Source: Chlorogloea sp. CCALA 695 (GTDB lineage Bacteria > Cyanobacteriota > Cyanobacteriia > Cyanobacteriales > Chroococcidiopsidaceae). Taken from it: a stretch of DNA of 64,000 nt. Below are positions 25,518-33,938 of this stretch, in pieces (within the stretch, counting starts at the first letter, position 1; the number at the start of each line of letters is the position of its first letter). Under the pieces are notes generated by a model, which was not told the DNA's origin, did no database searches, and saw only the letters and a program-made list of their open reading frames with translations. The DNA is taken from assembly GCF_003003885.1 (NCBI RefSeq), contig NZ_PVWN01000005.1, positions 62,001-126,000 of the forward strand. Reading direction: 5' to 3'. A program made the translations under genes and the position numbers.

Positions 25518-27031
25518 TTATTGCTTTGAAGACAGCGAATTGCGTCTATTAAACCTCTAGCTTTATTTAAGGTTTCTACATACTCTTTTTGGGGGTCGGA
25601 ATCTGCTACTATACCTGCCCCTGCTTGGACGCTGACGGCGAGATCGCGTAGTACCATAGTCCGTATTGCGATCGCGCTATTTAACTGTCCTTCAAAGTCG
25701 TAGTAGCCGTAAACTCCCGAATAGACACCCCGTCTACTTGTTTCAAGTTCGTTAATAATTTCCATGGCTCTAATTTTGGGTGCGCCGCTCACTGTACCCG
25801 CCGGAAAACAAGCTTTAAGTAAATCCCACGCAGTTTTATCAGGCGCTAATTGTCCGACAACATTGCTAACAATGTGCATAACGTGAGAATAGCGCTCGAT
25901 AACCATTAATTCGTCAACTTTTACTGTTCCATAAATGCAGGCTCTACCTAGGTCATTGCGCCCTAAGTCAACTAACATAACGTGTTCGGCAATTTCTTTA
26001 GGATCTTGCAGCAATTCTTTAGCAAGCAAAGCATCTTCTTGGGGAGTTTTGCCACGCGGACGAGTACCAGCAATCGGGCGCAAAGTGGCTAAAGTTCCTC
26101 CCATGGGGTCGATTTCTGCTTTTACCATCACTTCAGGACTAGAGCCGATAATTTGCCAAGATTGGAAATTAAAATAAGCCATGTAAGGCGAAGGATTAAT
26201 TAGTCGTAAGGAGCGATAAAGCGCAAAAGCTTCGCCCGTATACTGTGCCTTTAGTTGCTGAGATAAGACAACTTGAAAAATATCCCCAGCTTTAATGTAG
26301 TCTTTGGCAGTTTGGACATTCGCACAAAAATCTGCTTGAGAAATGTTGCTAGTGTATTCTAGAGGCTGAGAAGAACTTTGCGGCGGAGTCCAGTCTAAAA
26401 CCGTGTTTTTACTATCAAGGGGCGATTGTAGCTTGCTAATTAAGGCTGTAACGCGACTTGCTGCTTGCCCGTAAGCCTGCTGTAAATCAACAGTTGGATC
26501 TCTTAAATCTGCGTAAGAAATTGCCCAAATTTTACGCTTTACCTGGTCAAAAATCAGTAATTGATCGATTTGCATCCATAAACCATCCGGCAAATCGGTT
26601 TCTGTCGCCGGATGAATGGGAACGCGCTTTTCCATCCATTGGATTAACTCGTAACCCCAAAAGCCAAACAAACCGCCAATTCCGGGCGGTAATTGGGGTA
26701 ACTTAACTGGGTGAAAAGATTTGATACATTGGGTCAAAGTTACAAACGGATCGCCCGTAAAGGTTTCAGTAGAGCCATCTCTATGAGTTTGGGTCGTGAA
26801 GTCGCCTTTATTTTCTAAAATCCACAACGGATCGCAGCCTAAAAAACTGTAGCGCCCGATATTTTCCCCACCTTCTACCGATTCCAACAAAAAACTATAA
26901 GGCTGCTCCGCGCAAACTTTATACCAAGCCGAAACCGGGGTATCTAAGTCAGCGACCCATTCTTGATAAACGGGTACAAAATTGCCCAGCGTCGCTAGTT
27001 CTGAAAATTGAGAAAAATCCGGGAAAATCAT
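25514..27031 (-). CDS. trpE: Anthranilate synthase component I
   Basis: TrpE makes anthranilate from chorismate with ammonia from TrpG, the first step to tryptophan. The 505-residue protein has the tryptophan-inhibition region (SFLLESVEGGENIGRYSFLG), the core GDIFQVVLSQQL, PSPYMAYFNF, GTRPRGKTPQEDALL and the C-terminal PAGTVSGAPKIRAMEII with GYYDFEGQLNSAIAIRT. It is not fused to TrpG. It lies downstream of psaD behind psaD's terminator. Confidence 0.95.
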   Translation of the reverse strand: MIFPDFSQFSELATLGNFVPVYQEWVADLDTPVSAWYKVCAEQPYSFLLESVEGGENIGRYSFLGCDPLWILENKGDFTTQTHRDGSTETFTGDPFVTLTQCIKSFHPVKLPQLPPGIGGLFGFWGYELIQWMEKRVPIHPATETDLPDGLWMQIDQLLIFDQVKRKIWAISYADLRDPTVDLQQAYGQAASRVTALISKLQSPLDSKNTVLDWTPPQSSSQPLEYTSNISQADFCANVQTAKDYIKAGDIFQVVLSQQLKAQYTGEAFALYRSLRLINPSPYMAYFNFQSWQIIGSSPEVMVKAEIDPMGGTLATLRPIAGTRPRGKTPQEDALLAKELLQDPKEIAEHVMLVDLGRNDLGRACIYGTVKVDELMVIERYSHVMHIVSNVVGQLAPDKTAWDLLKACFPAGTVSGAPKIRAMEIINELETSRRGVYSGVYGYYDFEGQLNSAIAIRTMVLRDLAVSVQAGAGIVADSDPQKEYVETLNKARGLIDAIRCLQSNK

Positions 27032-27061
27032 GACGGTTTTTTGAGTGCAAAGAGAGCCAAT

Positions 27062-27104
27062 ATAAAAAAAATTAGCCTCGGTAATACTAAACCACCGAGA
27101 CTAA
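27062..27104 (-). terminator. Rho-independent terminator of psaD
   Basis: On the minus strand the stem is formed by 27094-27104 with 27072-27082 (11 pairs, one mismatch), followed by a long T-run (complement of the A-run 27063-27071). It separates psaD from trpE. Confidence 0.8.
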
Positions 27105-27135
27105 TTTAAACAATGTAAGTATTTACCAAAAAGCT

Positions 27136-27600
27136 TTAGGAACCAGCTTTTTTAGCTTCTGGTGATTTTGGTAATTCTACGTCATAGTTATATATCCCGC
27201 TAAACTTCAATTTGGCTGGATCGGGGTTTCTGCCAATATTACGGTCTACATAACGGACTTTTTCACGTCCTGGATTTACTTTCTCAGGGAATACGCCATC
27301 TTTGGGATGCAAGTATTCCACTTCGCCGCTAGGATAAATCCGGTAGATTTTGTAGTCGGTAATTTTGAACTTTGTCCGCAATTGCTGACCACCTATTGCA
27401 ATTCCATACTCCTTACGAGCCAAGTATAAAAGGTTTTTGCCTTGCCGCATGATGGCTGAACCACCTGTTGGCATTTCAAATACTTGCTCTTTGGGGCTAG
27501 TCCAGGTGATAGCGTACTTTTCTTCTCTATCCGCTTTAGTTAGCAAGCCGCCAGTGCTGCCGCCAAATATCGGAGTTTGTCCAGAAAGTTCTTCGGTCAT
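27136..27600 (-). CDS. psaD: Photosystem I subunit II
   Basis: PsaD is the stromal-side docking subunit for ferredoxin on photosystem I. The sequence shows the family core: [69 protein letters not shown] and [19 protein letters not shown]. It is 154 residues; typical cyanobacterial PsaD has about 140, and the extra length is a charged C-terminal tail ([14 protein letters not shown]). Single-gene transcript with its own terminator. Confidence 0.97.
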   Translation of the reverse strand: MTEELSGQTPIFGGSTGGLLTKADREEKYAITWTSPKEQVFEMPTGGSAIMRQGKNLLYLARKEYGIAIGGQQLRTKFKITDYKIYRIYPSGEVEYLHPKDGVFPEKVNPGREKVRYVDRNIGRNPDPAKLKFSGIYNYDVELPKSPEAKKAGS

Positions 27601-27682
27601 AAATTACTCTCGCAAACCGTTTTAGGGCATCGTATCACTGCGATCGCCCATCTATTACGACTATGTTAGGAACTGTAACAGT

Positions 27683-29734
27683 TCACTTCTGCACTTTTTT
27701 GTAATTACGTGGCTCTACCGGTGTGATCGCAATTGGAATTGTAAAATGAAATTGACTGCCGCGATCTTTTCCCTCTGACTCTGCCCAAATTTGACCGCCC
27801 CAACCATTAACAATTTGACGACAAATTGCAAGTCCTAGCCCTGTACCGCCCACTGTACGACGCAAAGATGCTTCCTCTTGATAAAAACGATCAAATACAA
27901 GTTCTAGGCGCTGAGGTTCAATCCCTCGCCCGGTATCTGTCACCGTAACTTCGAGTGTGCGATCGTCTAGGCAAGCAGCATTAATAATAATTTTTCCTTG
28001 AGGGGGAGTAAATTTACTAGAATTATCAAGCAACTTTGATATTACTTCTACTAGCCAATCGCCATCGGCTCTAACTAAAGGCAACTGCTCGGATACTTGA
28101 GTAGTAATTTGGGGACGATCTTCTATTAAAGCACGGCTACGAGTCCGGCTCAAAGCTAGGGTAACGCATTCTTCTAAAGATAACGATTCGGGATGCCATT
28201 GTACTTGTCCGCTTTCTAAAGAGGAAAGAGTTAAAAAGTCTTGCACCAGTTTTCGCATCCGCTCGGAATCTGATAAAGCGGTACTAAGCATAATTTCGCG
28301 CAATTCCCCAGGCATATCTGGCTCGGTGGCTAGGCTTTCGAGGCAAACTTGAATTGTCGATAAAGGTGTCCGTAATTCGTGACCTGTAATGGCGATTAAA
28401 TTGCTACGAGTACGATCTAGAGCTTCTAATTGTTGATTGAGGTCTTCTAAGTTAGCATAAGCCTCGGCTTGAATTAGTGCTGCTCCCACTTGGGTTGCAA
28501 CTTCTTCTATTAATGACACTTCATTTTCTTGCCAAGGGTGAGGCAATTCGCCGCAATGATGCAACTCTATTGTGCCTAGAAAGCGCCTTTGGTACAGTAC
28601 AGGAACCATTAGCCAAGAACGAAGACTAAAGCGCGTTACAAGCGCTTGCAACGCTACAGAATTTGTAATACGAGCGTCGGCTTGGGTGTCTGTAATGGCA
28701 ATACTTTCTTGTTGCTGTACTACTTCTTGAAATAAAGGGTGCTGTTGCAGTTGTAAATCTTGTCCAGCAACCGATGATACGGACCCTTTTAAAAACTCGT
28801 TAGTAATAGTTGCGGTGGTTTCGGTTGCTCCCGCTCGGTAGATTAAGCAGCGACACACCGACAGCGCTTGTCCTAATTCTTCCACCGCTACCAAGAGAAT
28901 TTCTTGGGGGTGTAAAGGTTGACCTGTGTTACTTCCGCGCCGAATAGCTGCTGTAATTGAGTTGACGAGCCGCTCTTTGCGTTCTTGCTCGGCGATCGCA
29001 CCGTAAGCTTTTAATAGTTTATATTGCCCTGCTTGCAAATAAGTAACCAAACGCTGCACAAATGGATCAGGATCGATGTTTGAAAAGCCAAGTTCTGGAG
29101 CAGTTTGGGCGATCGCTAATTTTTTAGGCTTTTTTGGCGATTTACGCTTGCTAGGACTTGCTAAACCAAAATTTTCTCGTGCTTGCTCAATTTTGGCGCT
29201 TAATTCTGGTCTGTAGCCAAGGATTCTTGTTAATAATAATTCTGCGGCTTTAAAACTAACAGTGCGATCTCTTGTCCATATCCCTTCAAATTGGCGCGAC
29301 GAGTCGATGTCAAAAGTATTAGGCATTTGCGACTTTTTACTTAGATTCATAAACCGCTCTCTACATACCAAGCAAGTAGCGTATTGTTGCCCAATTATCA
29401 CCAAATGCCACTCTTGACTCAAAGCATCCTTTAAATCAAAGGCGATCGTTTCATAAAACCCCGAAGCATTAGTGAAATCTGTTTCTAAAGCTGATAGTAC
29501 ATAAACTTGGTCTGTCCTTTGGGCAATTCGCTTGTAACGATGAGCTTCTTGGCGATAGTAGCGTTCCCGTTGAAAACTAGCAATTAGCAAAGGTTGCTCA
29601 GTATTAGCAGCTAATACTTGATCTTCCATCGCGTGAGAAAGCGCGGTTAAAGAAGCCTTGAAATAAAGCTGAGATCGAAGTTGGGGTATGGCGTTTAGCA
29701 GATCACTCAACATGGAAACCGTAGAAATGCTCAT
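27683..29734 (-). CDS. DICT-GAF sensor histidine kinase
   Basis: This 683-residue soluble kinase has an N-terminal DICT-type sensory region (about residues 1-170, ISTVSMLSDLLNAIPQLRSQ), then a GAF domain (about 265-425), HisKA with LIAITGHELRTPLSTIQV near residue 450, and an HATPase (DNSSKFTPPQGKI, TDTGRGIE, GGTGLGLAICRQIV). DICT domains accompany light- or ligand-sensing GAF proteins in cyanobacteria. The GAF region has no obvious bilin-binding Cys, so chromophore binding is not supported. The partner regulator is not adjacent. Confidence 0.85.
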   Translation of the reverse strand: MSISTVSMLSDLLNAIPQLRSQLYFKASLTALSHAMEDQVLAANTEQPLLIASFQRERYYRQEAHRYKRIAQRTDQVYVLSALETDFTNASGFYETIAFDLKDALSQEWHLVIIGQQYATCLVCRERFMNLSKKSQMPNTFDIDSSRQFEGIWTRDRTVSFKAAELLLTRILGYRPELSAKIEQARENFGLASPSKRKSPKKPKKLAIAQTAPELGFSNIDPDPFVQRLVTYLQAGQYKLLKAYGAIAEQERKERLVNSITAAIRRGSNTGQPLHPQEILLVAVEELGQALSVCRCLIYRAGATETTATITNEFLKGSVSSVAGQDLQLQQHPLFQEVVQQQESIAITDTQADARITNSVALQALVTRFSLRSWLMVPVLYQRRFLGTIELHHCGELPHPWQENEVSLIEEVATQVGAALIQAEAYANLEDLNQQLEALDRTRSNLIAITGHELRTPLSTIQVCLESLATEPDMPGELREIMLSTALSDSERMRKLVQDFLTLSSLESGQVQWHPESLSLEECVTLALSRTRSRALIEDRPQITTQVSEQLPLVRADGDWLVEVISKLLDNSSKFTPPQGKIIINAACLDDRTLEVTVTDTGRGIEPQRLELVFDRFYQEEASLRRTVGGTGLGLAICRQIVNGWGGQIWAESEGKDRGSQFHFTIPIAITPVEPRNYKKVQK

Positions 29735-30098
29735 AGCTTGTCTTTCTTTATGTCTAACTACTTTCCCGTTGCCTGCCGCGCCAAGAAGTAGAGCAAAAAA
29801 CTTACTTTGCTTGTTGTCGCTGTCTGGAATTGGAAATTGTGGCGGTTGCTGGAACCCTTAGACCACCACTAATAATCTTCTTTACTTATCTTACCGAAGA
29901 AGCGTTAAGTCTTTTGCTTTATTAAGTCGGCTAAAGTTTCTCAAATTTGATATAAATTCTACATTTGCCGTACCTGTCAATGTTATATCTTCTTTAAGGA
30001 AGTGCTTTATTAAAGATGTTTTTCCTATACCTGCTTTTGTGCGATCGCAAGCGAGGATTTTTACCCTGCGTTTTGCTACTTTTTGCCGCTATTAAAAT
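29735..30098. other. 364-base spacer with a possible ParA-type relic
   Basis: The spacer lies between divergent genes. Apart from the minus-strand fragment at 29891-30079, nothing is recognised. A GCGATCGC lies within the relic. Confidence 0.45.
29891..30079 (-). pseudogene. Possible relic of a ParA/MinD-type P-loop NTPase
   Basis: A stop-to-stop minus-strand frame of about 62 codons reads VKILACDRTKAGIGKTSLIK, close to the deviant Walker A start of ParA/MinD proteins (KGGxGKT). It continues HFLKEDITLTGTANVEFIS and ends at TAA 29891-29893. There is no start codon, only an upstream stop, so it would be a fragment. It could be chance. Confidence 0.3.
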
Positions 30099-31145
30099 AT
30101 GAAAATTGCTCAAATTGCTCCATTGTGGGAGCGCGTTCCCCCTTTCCGCTACGGCGGTATAGAACTAATTGTCAGCTTACTTAGCGATGAATTAGTCCGC
30201 CGAGGTCATGAAGTTACTTTGTTTGCTTCTGGTGACTCTATTACTACAGCCAAACTCAAATCAGTACACAACCAAGCTCTTAGGCTCGATCCTAGTATCA
30301 AAGAGCCAGGGCTTTACGAACAAATGATGCTGCATGATGTTTACAGACAAGCACATCATTTTGATATTATTCATTCTCATGTTGGCTGTGCGGGGCTTCC
30401 TTATAGCAGCTTGGTTAAAACTCCCACCGTTCACACCATGCACGGAATTTTTACCCCCGACAACGAAAAAATGTTTCGTCAGTTTGCATGGCAGCCTTAC
30501 ATTAGTATTAGCGAGGCACAAAGAGAACCCCGCCTAGGCTTAAACTATATCCATACGGTTTACAACGGTATTGATACTAAGGCTTATCCTTTTTGTGCTA
30601 CCCCTACCCAACCTACTTATCTTGCTTTTGTTGGTCGGCTTTCTCCAGAAAAAGGGCCGTTGCAAGCAATTGAAATTGCTCGTGCTAGTGGATTGCCGTT
30701 GAAAATGGCTGGTAAAATTGATGCTGTGGATCGTGCTTTTTACTCAGAGCAGTTAGAATCGCACATTGATGGGGAGCAAATTCAGTATTTGGGCGAAGTT
30801 TCCCACGATGAAAAAGTTGCGCTTTTAAGCGGTGCTACGGCAACTTTGTTTCCGATTACTTGGCGCGAACCTTTTGGGCTAGTAATGATTGAATCTATGG
30901 CGACAGGAACTCCTGTAATTGGGATGGCGTTGGGTTCTGTTCCTGAAGTTATTGCCCATGAAAAGACAGGTTTTGTCTGTCATTCTATCGAAAAGATGGT
31001 TGAAGCTGTCCCTTTAGCTGGTAAGCTAGATCGCCAAACTTGTCGAGACTATGTAGTCAACAATTTTAGTGTTGAATCGATGACCGATCAGTATCTCAGA
31101 GCTTATGACATGGCGCTAATTGCCTCTAAACGCGATAAAAACTAA
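30099..31145 (+). CDS. Family 4 (GT4) glycosyltransferase
   Basis: This 348-residue GT-B enzyme transfers a sugar from a nucleotide sugar. The N-terminal domain starts MKIAQIAPLWERVPP and YGGIELIVSLLSDELVRRGH. The C-terminal domain has LAFVGRLSPEKGPLQAIEIA and the GT4 donor-site block WREPFGLVMIESMATGTPVI. No membrane segment is present. It is followed by a hairpin and then by two alpha-glucan enzymes on the same strand, suggesting a link to glycogen, trehalose or kojibiose-type sugars, but acceptor and product are unknown. Confidence 0.85.
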   Translation: MKIAQIAPLWERVPPFRYGGIELIVSLLSDELVRRGHEVTLFASGDSITTAKLKSVHNQALRLDPSIKEPGLYEQMMLHDVYRQAHHFDIIHSHVGCAGLPYSSLVKTPTVHTMHGIFTPDNEKMFRQFAWQPYISISEAQREPRLGLNYIHTVYNGIDTKAYPFCATPTQPTYLAFVGRLSPEKGPLQAIEIARASGLPLKMAGKIDAVDRAFYSEQLESHIDGEQIQYLGEVSHDEKVALLSGATATLFPITWREPFGLVMIESMATGTPVIGMALGSVPEVIAHEKTGFVCHSIEKMVEAVPLAGKLDRQTCRDYVVNNFSVESMTDQYLRAYDMALIASKRDKN

Positions 31146-31548
31146 CGTTTGCGTGTATTTCTACAAGGATTTTGCGATCGCCCAAAATCCTTGTAATCCT
31201 TCTAATTTCAATAGAAAAAAATTTAACGGGTTGTGTATAAATATTAAAGATATTTACAATAGTTTATGAGCCTTAATTTAGCAACAGGGATTAAAGTAGA
31301 GTAAAAACCTGAGTACATAGTAAAAATTAAGTCAGAACCCGCAGACCAGACTCAAAGACTTAAACTTTCGTCATGAACAAAAATATAGATTTATCACTTT
31401 ATATTTAAAAAGTAACTATCCTTTAACTTGGCACTTGTCAGGAAAAACAAGTATTTTTACTTATAGTCAAGCGGTTAATAATGTACAGCGAAGATCCATC
31501 TTTGGCAGCAAGAAAACAAACTAACCCTAGAAAGCAGAAATCTTGACA
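31146..31548. other. 403-base spacer before the debranching-type gene
   Basis: It contains the hairpin at 31163-31194 and an AT-rich leader. No gene or riboswitch is recognised. The ribosome site near the next ATG is weak. Confidence 0.45.
31163..31194 (+). terminator. Hairpin after the glycosyltransferase, HIP1 in the loop
   Basis: Arms ACAAGGATTTTG (31163-31174) and CAAAATCCTTGT (31183-31194) are perfect complements. The GCGATCGC octamer occupies the loop (31174-31181). There is no T-run after it, so it may act as a weak terminator or a 3' end stabiliser. Confidence 0.55.
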
Positions 31549-33798
31549 ATGACAGCAGAAACGATCGCAACACCAGACAAAATTATTGTTGATGGCATCG
31601 CCTTTATCCCGGCTCAAGACGCACCAATTACCGAGTGGCCTTGTGTAATCAGCGAACGACCGCAGCCAACACTGACAATTAAAGATGACGATATATTTTT
31701 AGTTACAGATACTCTAGGTAATATTTCGGGCTGTTTGATGGACGATCGCACCGCTAGTATGGGGCTATTTTGCAACGATACTAGATTTTTAAGTCGGTTA
31801 GAGTTGCAAATAGAAGGAAGAAGTCCGGTATTACTCAGCAGTACCGCCGAAAAAGGATTTTTGCTATCAATTCTCTGTACAAATCCGCACATCGAAGATC
31901 GTTTAAAACCAGACACTCTAGGAATTCGCCGCGAAATTGCTGTTAGTGGAGCGTTGTTTGAAGAAATAGAAGTTTCAAATTACAGTACAATCCCTGTCAG
32001 CTTTGAAATTAGTATTAGTTTCAACTCTGATTTTGTTGATTTATTTGAAATTAGAGGCACTCACCGGGAAAAACAAGGAAAATTATTAAGAGAATTTGCC
32101 TCAAACACTGAAGAAGACACGCCGCGCCACCCAGAATCGTTAAGGCTTGCTTACCAAGGGTTAGACAAATCTTTGATGCAATCAGTTATTGAGTTTCAGC
32201 ATCGCACCCCAGATAAATTTAAAGGTTATACAGCGTTGTGGCAAATTGAGCTAGGTTCCCACGAAACGCAAAAGTTGGGTTATCGATTGCAAGTGCTGCT
32301 AAATAATGGCTCCGCATCGACAATTACCAACGCTCCTTCGACTCTAAAACAAGCTAAAGCGGCGGAATGTTCAGAAGAACAGCACTGGGGCGAACAAATT
32401 ACGCAAATACGCTCCGATAAAGCAACTTTTAACCGCGTAATTGACAGAGCCGAACAAGACTTATATTTGTTGCGTCAAACCTTTGGCAAACATAAAACTG
32501 TAGCTGCCGGAGTACCTTGGTATTCAACATTGTTTGGCAGAGATTCGTTGATTACTGCTTCTCAGACTTTGATGCTGAACCCGCAAATTGCCAAAGAAAC
32601 TTTAACCCTGTTAGCACTCTACCAAGGCAAAGTAGAAGATGAGTGGCGCGAAGAAGAACCTGGTAAAATTCTTCACGAGTTGCGCCAAGGAGAAATGGCG
32701 CGTTGTCAAGAAATTCCCCATACCCCTTACTACGGAACTATTGATGCTACTCCTTTGTGGTTGATGCTGTACGCCGAGTATTACGCCTGGACTTACGACA
32801 AAGAAACCTTAGATAGGTTATGGGTAAATGCAATTGCCGCAATGGATTGGATTGATCGCAATAGTAAGGCAACTGGCTATCTTGGCTATATCTGCAAATC
32901 GCGGCGCGGACTTGCTAATCAAGGCTGGAAAGATTCTGGAGACTGTATTGTCAACCGTAAAGGCGAACTTGCAACTGGGCCAATTATCCTATCTGAGGTG
33001 CAAGGTTATACCTATGCTGCCAAAATTAGGTTAGCAGAAATTGCCCGCATGAAAAAGCGGATTGACTTAAGCGATCGCTGGTTAGAAGAAGCTAGAGAAC
33101 TTAAATCCCGATTTAACCGTGACTTCTGGATGGAAGATCAACATTTTTGTGCTTTGGCTTTAGATGGCGAAGGAAATCAAGTAGATAGTATTACATCAAA
33201 TCCCGGTCACTGTTTACATTTGGGTATTCTTACTACTGAGCGCGCAAGTAGTGTCGCCGAAAGACTCCGAGCGCCGGATATGTTCAACGGCTGGGGGATT
33301 CGGACATTAAGTAGTTTGTCTCCAGCCTACAACCCGATGGGCTATCATATCGGATCTGTCTGGCCCCACGATAATTCTATAATTGCGATGGGATTGCGAA
33401 GTTTGGGACTTGCCGAACAAGCTTTAGAAGTATCTCAAGGCTTGCTAGACATGACTTTGACCCAATCTTACCAGCGTCCCCCAGAATTGTTTTGCGGCTA
33501 CCAGCGTAATGGCAACAATACCCCCGTACAGTACCCTGTTGCCTGTACTCCGCAAGCGTGGGCAACTGGAAGTATCTTTCAGTTGTTGCATATGATGGTA
33601 AATTTAGTGCCGGATGCTGCAAATAACTGTTTGCGAATTATCGATCCGGCGCTACCAGAATCGATTAATCAGTTGTCGTTACATAACTTGCGCGTTGGGA
33701 ATACAATCCTTGACTTAGAATTTGAACGTTCTGGTCGCACTACCGCTTGTCGGGTTGCGAGAAAACGCGGAAATCTGCGCGTAGTCATTGAAGCATAG
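31549..33798 (+). CDS. Amylo-alpha-1,6-glucosidase / glycogen debranching-type protein
   Basis: This 749-residue soluble enzyme has an N-terminal beta domain of the glycogen-debranching family (DTLGNISGCLMDDRTASMGLF, CNDTRFLSRLELQIEG) and an alpha/alpha six-barrel catalytic half. Conserved catalytic stretches are GVPWYSTLFGRDSLITA, GTIDATPLWLMLYAEY, GWKDSGDCIVNRKG and YHIGSVWPHDNSIIAMGLR. The ATG at 31549 is preferred over the TTG at 31543. It is followed by the GH65-phosphoglucomutase fusion. Function as alpha-1,6-glucosidase or a relative acting on oligosaccharides; specificity not provable here. Confidence 0.85.
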   Translation: MTAETIATPDKIIVDGIAFIPAQDAPITEWPCVISERPQPTLTIKDDDIFLVTDTLGNISGCLMDDRTASMGLFCNDTRFLSRLELQIEGRSPVLLSSTAEKGFLLSILCTNPHIEDRLKPDTLGIRREIAVSGALFEEIEVSNYSTIPVSFEISISFNSDFVDLFEIRGTHREKQGKLLREFASNTEEDTPRHPESLRLAYQGLDKSLMQSVIEFQHRTPDKFKGYTALWQIELGSHETQKLGYRLQVLLNNGSASTITNAPSTLKQAKAAECSEEQHWGEQITQIRSDKATFNRVIDRAEQDLYLLRQTFGKHKTVAAGVPWYSTLFGRDSLITASQTLMLNPQIAKETLTLLALYQGKVEDEWREEEPGKILHELRQGEMARCQEIPHTPYYGTIDATPLWLMLYAEYYAWTYDKETLDRLWVNAIAAMDWIDRNSKATGYLGYICKSRRGLANQGWKDSGDCIVNRKGELATGPIILSEVQGYTYAAKIRLAEIARMKKRIDLSDRWLEEARELKSRFNRDFWMEDQHFCALALDGEGNQVDSITSNPGHCLHLGILTTERASSVAERLRAPDMFNGWGIRTLSSLSPAYNPMGYHIGSVWPHDNSIIAMGLRSLGLAEQALEVSQGLLDMTLTQSYQRPPELFCGYQRNGNNTPVQYPVACTPQAWATGSIFQLLHMMVNLVPDAANNCLRIIDPALPESINQLSLHNLRVGNTILDLEFERSGRTTACRVARKRGNLRVVIEA

Positions 33799-33938
33799 GT
33801 ATAGGTGAAAATCTTAAAACCTACTTTGCTGCGTTTTGTAAAGTTTTCGCAACAATAGCCAAATAGTTTAGCTTCGAGGGAATGCTAGGTAAAGCAATTC
33901 ACGCACTAAAAAAATTACGGTTGTGAGATAAGCAAGTG

